A DNA stretch of 9,097 nucleotides, from contig JAFLTK010000050.1 of the NCBI GenBank assembly GCA_022511505.1, positions 1 to 9,097 of the forward strand. The letters run 5' to 3'. The notes under the pieces are model-generated. The model did no database searches and was not told where the DNA came from. It saw only the letters and a list, made by a program, of their open reading frames with translations. Below are positions 1 to 5,507 of this stretch, one piece after another (the first letter of the stretch is position 1; every line of letters begins with the position of its first letter). The translations under genes and the position numbers were made by a program. The DNA is from Muribaculaceae bacterium (lineage in GTDB: Bacteria > Bacteroidota > Bacteroidia > Bacteroidales > Muribaculaceae).

Positions 1-1
1 C

Positions 2-724
2 GAGCCGCGGCAACTGACCGTCATGTCCTATAACCTGCGCTTCGGCGAACTGGCAACTATGGACCGCCTCGCCGAGGAGATTCTAAAGTATAACCCCGAC
101 TTTGTCGCGCTTCAGGAGGTCGACGTCAACTCGCGTCGCACCATGGCGCCCCACAACAATAACATCAATTTTGTCAACGAATTGGCACAGCGCACCGGCA
201 TGTTTGGCTACTTTGGCCGCACGCTCAATTTCAGTATTCCAGACTCCTACTATGGCATCGCCATCCTCTCGCGCTACCCCGCCGAACGTGTCGAGACCGT
301 CAAGTTGCCAAATCCGGCCAACGAGGAGCCGCGTGTCATCATTCGCGGACTGTTCACCCTCGACAACGACTCGCTGATTGAATTTGCCTCGACCCATTTT
401 GACTACAAGTCGCTCGAAAACATGGTAGCGCAGGCCGCCACGGTCAACGCGACCTTTGCCGACTCTACCGTTCCGGTCATCATCGGCGGCGATTTTAACA
501 GCGTCCCCGGCAGTCAACCGATTACCCTTATCGAAAGCCAGTTTACACGCCTCAGCGGCGACAACCCGACGTTCCCCGCCAAGGCTCCGACCGACCGCCT
601 CGACCACATTTTCGGCTACCCGACCGACGCTTTCCGCTTGGTCAAAACTTTTGAGGGTCCCCTCGGCGACAATCAGCCGTCAGACCATCTCCCCGTTATC
701 TCCATTATCGAAATTAACCCTTAA
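2..724 (+). CDS. Endonuclease/exonuclease/phosphatase (EEP) family hydrolase, 5' end outside window
   Basis: The protein is a metal-dependent phosphoester hydrolase of the EEP (DNase I-like/sphingomyelinase-like) superfamily. The frame is open to the left edge (E-P-R-Q-L-T-V precede the first ATG at 23), so the true start, and probably a signal peptide, lie outside. Numbering from the Met at 23, the family blocks appear in order: MSYNLRFG (Asn4), LQEVD (Glu32, metal ligand), STHFD (His125), GGDFNS (Asp157, Asn159), TDRLDHIF, and SDHLPV (Asp221, His222) at the C-terminus. All expected catalytic blocks are present, so the enzyme should be active. It lies 15 bases upstream of the GH20 gene on the same strand, which suggests one transcript. 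Short EEP proteins next to glycoside hydrolases are common in Bacteroidales, but the substrate (nucleic acid, phospholipid or sugar phosphodiester) cannot be read from the sequence. Confidence 0.92.
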   Translation, partial: EPRQLTVMSYNLRFGELATMDRLAEEILKYNPDFVALQEVDVNSRRTMAPHNNNINFVNELAQRTGMFGYFGRTLNFSIPDSYYGIAILSRYPAERVETVKLPNPANEEPRVIIRGLFTLDNDSLIEFASTHFDYKSLENMVAQAATVNATFADSTVPVIIGGDFNSVPGSQPITLIESQFTRLSGDNPTFPAKAPTDRLDHIFGYPTDAFRLVKTFEGPLGDNQPSDHLPVISIIEINP

Positions 725-739
725 ATCAACCCCATAGTC

Positions 740-3001
740 ATGAGGAACAATCTATTATTACTTCTCGTCGCCGTCGCGCTGGCGACATTCGCCGTTGCCT
801 GCACCAAGGCCATGGCATCCAAAGAGTCCTCGGTTCAGGTCCACTGGCAAGCCGAGAACCTGCCCGTCGACTCGACCGGTGTCAACTACTATTTGCAGAC
901 CATCACCGTCACCGGCGACCTTGCCGACGTCGAGCGCCTCTGCTTCAACCAGTTCAACCGCCCGATGGAGATGCTCAACCCGGCCGACACGCTCATCGAA
1001 CTCGTCCCCAACTACCACTGCATCGCCTCGCCCCGCTTTAAGGAGGCCGCCAAGGGCGACACTCTGGTGTTTGAAATCAAGACTCGCGGTTTCATCAACG
1101 CTATCAACTATTCGCCCGATAGTTTCCACGTCGTGCGCAGCGACGGCTCTACCGAGGCTACCGCCTACACTCGCTTTGACATCAGCGCCGACCCGCGTTT
1201 CTATGCCCGCGAGGGTAGCGACCTGATGCCCTACGGTGACTCTATCTATGCCATCAACGAGCGCATTATGGCTGAGGTCGAGCAGTCGCCCTACAACGTC
1301 GTTCCCTCGTTCAAAAAGGTCACGCTGACCGGCGGCGAGAGCACCGTCAATATGGCCAAAATCAAGTTTGAGCAACCCAAGGGCGCGATTGCCGACGGCG
1401 AATACACCATCACCGTGGCCGATAACGCCATGACCGTCACCGCCCCGCGCCGTCAGTGGGCACAACTCAAAAAGCGCCTCACCTATCTCTATGGCGACAA
1501 GGAGATTTCGCTCCCCAACGCCGTCATCAACGACCGCCCCACCTACCCCTACCGCGGCCTGATGATTGACATTGCCCGCAATTTCCAGACACCTGAACAG
1601 ATGCGCCGCGTCATCGATCTGATGGCTATCTACGGCCTCAACACGCTCCATTTCCATCCCGTTGACGACGAGGCATGGCGAGTCGAAATTCCCGCCCTGC
1701 CCGAACTGACCACGGTTGGCGCACGCCACGGCTATGGCTTTGAGTCGGGCGAGTATCTGCCACAGTTCTATGCCGGTGACGGTAACCCCAACACTGTTGG
1801 CGGCACAGCCAACGGCTACATGACACGCGCCGAGTATATCGACATGATTCGCTATGCCGACTCGCTCGGCATCACCGTCATCCCCGAAATCGAGTCGCCC
1901 GGACATGCCCGCGCCGCCATCTATGCCATGAAACACCGCGCCGCCAAGACCGGCGACCGCTCGCTGCTTTTGACCGAAGAGGGCGATACCTCGGTCTACT
2001 CTACCCCACAGGCGTTCCACGACAACATCATGAACCCGGCCCTCGAAGGTCCCTACAAGTTTATGGACATCGTTGCCGACGCGTTTATCGACATGCACCG
2101 CGAGGCCGGCGTGCCCCTTGAGGCCATCCACATCGGTGGCGACGAGGTGCCCCACAGCGCTTGGAGCGGCAGCCCCGCCATTGCCGCCCTTTCCCAAAAA
2201 GAGGGTCTCGATGGCAACAAGGAAATTCATGCCTACTTTGTCAAGCGCCTCGCCGACTCATTCGCCAAAAAGGGTGTCAAACTATCCGGCTGGCAGGAAA
2301 TCGCCTTGCGCCACTCCAATGACTACAACAAAGCCGTCGCTCCCCGTGTCTACAGCGTCAACTGCTGGAACACCCTCCCCGTCAAGGGCCAGAACATCGT
2401 GGCCAACGACCTCGCCGCTGCCGGCTATCCAATTGTGTTAAGCAACGTCGAGCACTTCTACCTCGACATGGTTTATAGCCACAACCCCGACGAGCGCGGC
2501 CTCAACTGGGGCGGCTCGACCGACGAGTTCAAGGCCCTCAACGGCTACCCCGCAGTGCTCTGCACCGCCCCCGGCGCCAACATCATCGGCATCTCCGGGC
2601 AAGTGTTTGCCGAGACCATACGCAACCGCGGCAATCAGGAGATGATGCTGCTGCCCAAGATGCTCGGTCTCGCCGAACGTGCCTGGAACCCCGAGCCAAC
2701 CTACACCGACGCCGCTTTCCATGAAGTCATCCTCGGCCAGATACCCAAGTGGGAACGCGACGGCCTGACCTACCACGTGCGCCAGCCGGGCATCAAACTC
2801 GTTGACGACGGCGCCGCTTTCGTTGTCAACAGCCCATACCCCGACGCCGTCATCCGCTACACCACCGACGGCTCCAAGCCAACGGAGCAATCGCCCGTAG
2901 TCAAGCCCGGCGAGAAGATACCCACCGGCGATGCCACCCACATCCGCGCCACCCTCTGGCTCAATAACCACCCCTCGGCAACCACCCTCTTGCTGAGATA
3001 A
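740..3001 (+). CDS. GH20 beta-N-acetylhexosaminidase, lipoprotein (chitobiase-like)
   Basis: This exo-glycosidase removes terminal N-acetylglucosamine or N-acetylgalactosamine from glycans. It has 753 residues. An N-terminal hydrophobic segment ends in lipobox A-V-A-C (Cys21), so it is a lipoprotein of the cell envelope. Domains in order: CHB_HEX carbohydrate-binding-like region (about 30-150), GH20b-type domain (about 160-265), catalytic barrel from PYRGLMIDIARNF (about 270) to about 655, and a short C-terminal CHB_HEX_C domain around IRYTTDGSKPT (about 703-720). Catalytic landmarks are HFHPVDDEAWR, ESPGHARA (385-392) and the HIGGDEVP motif with the acid/base pair Asp468-Glu469, which fits substrate-assisted retaining catalysis. 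LNWGGSTDEF is the conserved active-site Trp loop. In the GQVFAETIR motif, Phe623 stands where I recall Trp in many relatives. It starts 15 bases after the EEP gene. N-acetylhexosamine substrates suggest host mucin, N-glycan or chitin/peptidoglycan fragments. Confidence 0.96.
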   Translation: MRNNLLLLLVAVALATFAVACTKAMASKESSVQVHWQAENLPVDSTGVNYYLQTITVTGDLADVERLCFNQFNRPMEMLNPADTLIELVPNYHCIASPRFKEAAKGDTLVFEIKTRGFINAINYSPDSFHVVRSDGSTEATAYTRFDISADPRFYAREGSDLMPYGDSIYAINERIMAEVEQSPYNVVPSFKKVTLTGGESTVNMAKIKFEQPKGAIADGEYTITVADNAMTVTAPRRQWAQLKKRLTYLYGDKEISLPNAVINDRPTYPYRGLMIDIARNFQTPEQMRRVIDLMAIYGLNTLHFHPVDDEAWRVEIPALPELTTVGARHGYGFESGEYLPQFYAGDGNPNTVGGTANGYMTRAEYIDMIRYADSLGITVIPEIESPGHARAAIYAMKHRAAKTGDRSLLLTEEGDTSVYSTPQAFHDNIMNPALEGPYKFMDIVADAFIDMHREAGVPLEAIHIGGDEVPHSAWSGSPAIAALSQKEGLDGNKEIHAYFVKRLADSFAKKGVKLSGWQEIALRHSNDYNKAVAPRVYSVNCWNTLPVKGQNIVANDLAAAGYPIVLSNVEHFYLDMVYSHNPDERGLNWGGSTDEFKALNGYPAVLCTAPGANIIGISGQVFAETIRNRGNQEMMLLPKMLGLAERAWNPEPTYTDAAFHEVILGQIPKWERDGLTYHVRQPGIKLVDDGAAFVVNSPYPDAVIRYTTDGSKPTEQSPVVKPGEKIPTGDATHIRATLWLNNHPSATTLLLR

Positions 3002-3075
3002 CACCTGTCTATCCCATTTTTCGCCCTTCGGGCTCACACCCGCTTTAAAATTGACCTAAGTAATATGTGTCGCGA
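3002..3075. other. Short intergenic spacer after the hexosaminidase gene
   Basis: The spacer between the hexosaminidase stop and the left end of the transposase element holds one small hairpin (GCCC-TTC-GGGC, 3023-3033) with a T-run on its 5' side only. There is no T tract after it on either strand, so I do not call a terminator. Nothing else is recognisable. Confidence 0.6.
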
Positions 3076-3184
3076 AGTCGTCGAAGACGACGATGTCATG
3101 GTTAACCCCAGGATGAACGGAGCGCAGCGAAGTGAATCCTGGGGTTGCTGAACTACAAATCTCAGAGTCATCGGAGATGACGAT
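3076..3184 (+). repeat. Left end: hairpins A, B and C of the transposase element
   Basis: Hairpin A (3077-3091) is GTCGTC-GAA-GACGAC. Hairpin B pairs AACCCCAGGAT (3104-3114) with ATCCTGGGGTT (3136-3146) over 11 bp, with a 21-base loop containing AGCGAAG (3126-3132). Hairpin C (3167-3181) is GTCATC-GGA-GATGAC. A and C are direct copies of one 19-mer, AGTCRTCGRAGAYGACGAT, at 3076-3094 and 3166-3184. The block ends 23 bases before the transposase start and so also forms its 5' leader if transcription begins upstream. Confidence 0.9.
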
Positions 3185-3207
3185 TAATTCACTAAAAACA
3201 GTTGATT

Positions 3208-3651
3208 ATGAGCATGATTTTAAACCTCCAACATATAGTGTTCAACACCTATCGCCGCAAAATGACGATATCACCTGAACACGAACGCGAGTTATATCAA
3301 TACCTCTGGCGGTTGATCGAAAATCGCAATTCAAAACTTATCCGCATTGGTGGAATTGCCAATCATGTTCATCTTTTGGTGGATCTTCACTCGACTGTCG
3401 CTCCAGCCGATCTCGGTGGCGAACTCAAGCGCAAAAGTAGCCTTTGGATGAAACGAAGCGGGCTTTTTCCCTATTTTGAAGGTTGGGGAAAGGAATTTTT
3501 CAGTTTCTCAAAATCAGGAGTCCACAAGAGCTTAGTCGCTAATTATATTAGGGCCCAAAAGGAGCATCACCGCGTCAAGACCTTTGAGGAAGAGATATAT
3601 GATCTTGTAGTCTCTGAGGGGTTTGAATGGGACGAAAAACTACTGACTTGA
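3208..3651 (+). CDS. IS200/REP-associated (Y1, HUH) transposase
   Basis: This is a single-domain HUH nuclease/transposase of 147 residues, a normal size for the Transposase_17 (Y1) family. It nicks and rejoins single-stranded DNA using hairpins as recognition sites. The HUH metal motif is N-H-V-H-L-L-V-D (His53, His55) and the nucleophile is Tyr113 in V-A-N-Y-I-R-A-Q-K-E-H-H, followed by the typical K-T-F-E-E-E. The N-terminus (ILNLQHIVFNTYRR) is the family's first beta strand. The frame is open from TTG 3202, but ATG 3208 is the likelier start. No frameshift or stop is seen, so the protein looks intact. Base use differs from its surroundings: 27 of 60 bases are G or C at 3301-3360, against 42 of 60 at 2521-2580 in the hexosaminidase gene. 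This suggests acquisition from elsewhere. The inverted hairpin ends are its probable substrates. Confidence 0.93.
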   Translation: MSMILNLQHIVFNTYRRKMTISPEHERELYQYLWRLIENRNSKLIRIGGIANHVHLLVDLHSTVAPADLGGELKRKSSLWMKRSGLFPYFEGWGKEFFSFSKSGVHKSLVANYIRAQKEHHRVKTFEEEIYDLVVSEGFEWDEKLLT

Positions 3652-3660
3652 TTGATGTTA

Positions 3661-3760
3661 ATCGTCGTCTCCGACGACTCTGTATCATTATATAGCCAAT
3701 GCCCCACCAATCGCTTCGCTCTTGGTGGGGTTAACCATGACATCGTCGTCTTCGACGACT
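3661..3760 (-). repeat. Right end: hairpins C', B' and A' of the transposase element (inverted)
   Basis: Read on the minus strand this is the left end again. A' (3745-3759) is GTCGTC-GAA-GACGAC, identical to A. B' pairs CCCCACCAA with TTGGTGGGG (3722-3730 with 3702-3710, 9 bp) around an 11-base loop that again holds AGCGAAG (minus strand, 3714-3720). C' (3664-3678) is GTCGTC-GGA-GACGAC. The 19-mer copies lie at 3661-3679 and 3742-3760. The upper stem of B' and two stem positions of C' differ from the left end in ways that keep pairing. The block starts 9 bases after the transposase stop. Confidence 0.9.
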
Positions 3761-3799
3761 ACAGGCGAAAAAGCGTCTACCAATTTGGCGAAAAATTTG

Positions 3800-3807
3800 T
3801 ATTTTTG
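3800..3807 (+). promoter_or_regulatory. Probable -7 box (TATTTTTG) of the Fur-family gene
   Basis: The bases fit the Bacteroidetes sigma-ABfr -7 consensus TAnnTTTG, and the following CACC context is also common in this phylum. No TTTG box is found at the usual -33 spacing; the nearest, TTTG at 3784-3787, is too close. Transcription would start almost at the ATG (3812/3815), giving a leaderless or very short-leader mRNA, or the true start is the later ATG at 3833. The right end of the transposase element lies about 40 bases upstream. Confidence 0.5.
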
Positions 3808-3814
3808 CACCATG

Positions 3815-4234
3815 ATGGATTTGGAACACATAATGCAGGAGGCCGGGCTTAGGCCGTCGCCGGTAAAGGTGATGGTGATGCGCGCGCTTCATGGCGCCGA
3901 CCGACCGCTGTCGGCCGCCGAGATTGAGACAAGGCTCGAGACGGTCGACCGCTCATCAATCGGCCGCACTCTCGCAGCTCTTGCGCAAAAAGATATTGTG
4001 CACACTATCGACGACGGCACCGGCTCGATTAAATATGAAATGTGTCGCTGTCACGGCGACCACCACGAGGTGCACGACGATATTCACCCCCACTTCCACT
4101 GCCTCCGTTGCCGGCAGACGTTTTGCTTTGAGGGAATCGACATCCCGGCAATTCCGTTACCCGAAGGATTCACTGCCGAGGATGTCAATTATGTTGTAAA
4201 GGGCATCTGCCCCGATTGTCAGCACAAATGCTAA
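3815..4234 (+). CDS. Fur-family metal-responsive transcriptional regulator
   Basis: This is a small DNA-binding metalloregulator of 139 residues from ATG 3815; ATG 3812 adds one Met. The N-terminal winged-helix region (1-75) opens with LEHIMQEAGLRPSPVKVMVM, the usual first helix of Fur proteins, and contains the recognition-helix stretch DRSSIGRTLAALAQKDIV. The C-terminal half carries a His/Cys cluster (Cys77, Cys79, His80, His83, His84, His87, His91, His93, His95) running into C-L-R-C (96-99), then a second C-P-D-C (132-135) and a terminal Cys139. The paired CxxC motifs are the structural zinc site. Iron, zinc or peroxide sensing (Fur, Zur, PerR) cannot be told apart here. The frame extends back to 3722 inside the transposase element, but those residues do not resemble the family. 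Its stop overlaps the stop of the converging SGNH gene. Confidence 0.88.
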   Translation: MDLEHIMQEAGLRPSPVKVMVMRALHGADRPLSAAEIETRLETVDRSSIGRTLAALAQKDIVHTIDDGTGSIKYEMCRCHGDHHEVHDDIHPHFHCLRCRQTFCFEGIDIPAIPLPEGFTAEDVNYVVKGICPDCQHKC

Positions 4235-5388
4235 TACCCTAATATTTCGCGTATTATAGGCGTCAATTTGTCGGCGTAGTACTTGAAGCCGAGGTCGGTC
4301 AGATGGATACCGTCGACCGTGCCGTCATCCTCAACGCCGTCGAGATTAACCGAGTCTACATAGTAGAGGTTCTCGGGATTTTCGGCCTTAAGCAGTTCAT
4401 AGTTTTTGCGGAACTCGCGGTTTTTGGCCGGCAGATAGGAGTTGAAAAACGAGTCATAGCGAGCGTAGGGGTAGATGGGGCCTTCGAGCATCACAATAGG
4501 CACCTCGGGGCGAAGCGTGCGCAGAATTTTGACAAAGTCGTAGGTTATCGTGTCGAGCATCATCTGGGTGCAGTTGGGCACCGGGTCGAGCAGATACAGG
4601 TCGACATCCTTTATCGACGCCATGGCGCGAGCCATCTCAAAATCCATCTTACCCTCACCGCTGAAACCGAGGTTGATGACCTCGGCATTAAGGGAGCGCG
4701 AAATCATATTGGTCGACGCCATGCCGGCCCTTGAAGCACAACCGCCTTGGAGGATGCTTGTCCCGTAGGCCACAATGCGACGCGTCGGCAATATCAGCTC
4801 CTCGCTGCCGGGAGTAATCACCGCGCCTGAGTCAATCATCACATACAGTTCTTCAACGCCGTCATACAGAGGCAGATAAATCATGAACTCCTTCATCGTC
4901 GAGTCCATGTTCTCGACATAAACCTTATCGTTGTCCTTGCGGTCGGCCGTCATCGCCGGGCGATTGGTGTTGACGTGACGCCAACCGCTGTCGCCTTCAA
5001 ACTGCGGCTCGCCGTCGTGGTGGATATAGAGGTCGGTTCCCTTGATGCCGGTGAAAGCCATGTGGGGCATGCTGAAACCTTTCAGCAACTTGTATTTGAC
5101 ACCGACGGCCGTTGAATTGGTGGCGAAACGCACACCGACTCCAGCCGAACAAACCGCGCAGTCCCACAGCGTCGACCTGACGCTATCCTTCATCTCGGCA
5201 GGCAGGCGGGTGTAGGGCCCCGAGGTCTCATCCCATCCCTTGTTGATGATGCGCAGGTCGAGCGCATTGACCGCCTGCATCGTGTTGATATCGCGGTCGG
5301 CGCGTGCCGGCATGATGCCCGCAACCACCAGTGCCACCAACGTCACTAAAACACTTTTCACACTTGTCTTTTCCATGGTCTTTATCAT
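4231..5388 (-). CDS. Secreted SGNH/GDSL hydrolase with GxDLY N-terminal domain
   Basis: This is an esterase/lipase-type serine hydrolase of the SGNH fold, probably a carbohydrate esterase acting on acylated glycans (inference). It has 385 residues; ATG 5376 (Met5) is an alternative start. A Sec signal peptide (SVLVTLVALVVAGIMPARA) probably ends at Ala30, with no lipobox, so the product is periplasmic or secreted. The N-terminal beta-domain (about 60-195) contains GTDLY, the signature of the SGNH_hydro_N family. Catalytic blocks follow: I, A-Y-G-T-S-I-L-Q-G-G with nucleophile Ser211; II, NLGFSGEG; III, LLDPVPN; V, DGIHLTDLG with Asp359 and His362. Block I has GTS in place of the classic GDS, usual in this subfamily. 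The gene has its own -7 box and lies behind the Sus operon terminator, so it is a separate unit although in the same direction. It converges on the Fur-family gene with overlapping stops. Confidence 0.9.
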   Translation of the reverse strand: MIKTMEKTSVKSVLVTLVALVVAGIMPARADRDINTMQAVNALDLRIINKGWDETSGPYTRLPAEMKDSVRSTLWDCAVCSAGVGVRFATNSTAVGVKYKLLKGFSMPHMAFTGIKGTDLYIHHDGEPQFEGDSGWRHVNTNRPAMTADRKDNDKVYVENMDSTMKEFMIYLPLYDGVEELYVMIDSGAVITPGSEELILPTRRIVAYGTSILQGGCASRAGMASTNMISRSLNAEVINLGFSGEGKMDFEMARAMASIKDVDLYLLDPVPNCTQMMLDTITYDFVKILRTLRPEVPIVMLEGPIYPYARYDSFFNSYLPAKNREFRKNYELLKAENPENLYYVDSVNLDGVEDDGTVDGIHLTDLGFKYYADKLTPIIREILGY

Positions 5389-5404
5389 TTAATTAGGAAT
5401 TTGC

Positions 5405-5412
5405 CAAAGTTA
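5405..5412 (-). promoter_or_regulatory. Probable -7 box (TAACTTTG) of the SGNH hydrolase gene
   Basis: On the minus strand the bases read TAACTTTG, an exact fit to the Bacteroidetes TAnnTTTG -7 element. Transcription would begin near 5398, giving a leader of about 10 bases to ATG 5388 or 22 to ATG 5376. No clear TTTG -33 box lies at the expected distance. Confidence 0.5.
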
Positions 5413-5445
5413 CACAAAAAACACGACATAGCCATTCATCCAAGC

Positions 5446-5479
5446 AAGAAAAGGGGGCATCTCGCGGTGAGATGCCCCC
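5446..5479 (-). terminator. Rho-independent terminator of the Sus operon
   Basis: On the minus strand, GGGGGCATCTC (5479-5469) and GAGATGCCCCC (5463-5453) form a perfect 11-bp stem around a 5-base loop, followed directly by TTTTCTT. It starts 28 bases after the SusF-like stop codon and closes that operon. On the plus strand no T tract follows, so it acts in one direction only. Confidence 0.92.
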
Positions 5480-5507
5480 GGGGGTTGGATTGCGCTATGG
5501 CTTAGGA

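Larger units (their letters stand above)
3076..3760. mobile_element. REP/IS200-like element: Y1 transposase gene between inverted three-hairpin ends
   Basis: The boundaries are taken from the outermost inverted repeat: bases 3076-3110 are perfectly reverse-complementary to 3726-3760 (35 of 35), and similarity stops immediately outside. Each end has the same order of hairpins, mirrored about the gene: A (19-mer palindrome), B (long stem), C (variant of the 19-mer). The single gene inside is a small HUH/Y1 transposase. Classical IS200/IS605 ends are subterminal hairpins and not long inverted repeats. Inverted palindromes around one Y1 gene are instead the layout of REP-associated tyrosine transposases (RAYT). 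Whether it is a mobile IS or a settled REP/RAYT locus cannot be settled from one copy. No target-site duplication is evident, as expected for this chemistry. Confidence 0.8.

Noticed and set aside
758..2230. Long open frame of 490 residues antisense to the hexosaminidase gene
   Set aside because: It is a mirror of a GC-rich gene with C-ending codons; the translation is low-complexity Gly/Val/Asp with no family motif, while the sense frame has full GH20 signatures.
3018..3040. Possible terminator after the hexosaminidase gene (GCCC-TTC-GGGC hairpin)
   Set aside because: The stem is only 4 bp and no T tract follows on the plus strand; the T-run lies on the wrong side.
3076..3184. CRISPR-like repeats, because the 19-mer recurs
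   Set aside because: There are only two copies per side, inverted about a transposase gene, with a hairpin and not a unique spacer between them.
3202..3207. TTG start for the transposase at 3202
   Set aside because: ATG 3208 is two codons further on and gives a normal N-terminus; nothing supports the rarer start codon.
3722..3814. N-terminal extension of the Fur-family protein from ATG 3722
   Set aside because: The extra residues are Ser/Thr-rich translation of a hairpin and a promoter box, not part of the family fold; ATG 3815 fits the usual N-terminus.
3652..3852. Small open frame of 66 residues directly after the transposase gene
   Set aside because: It runs through the right-end hairpins and into the regulator gene in another frame; the inverted repeats explain the sequence better.
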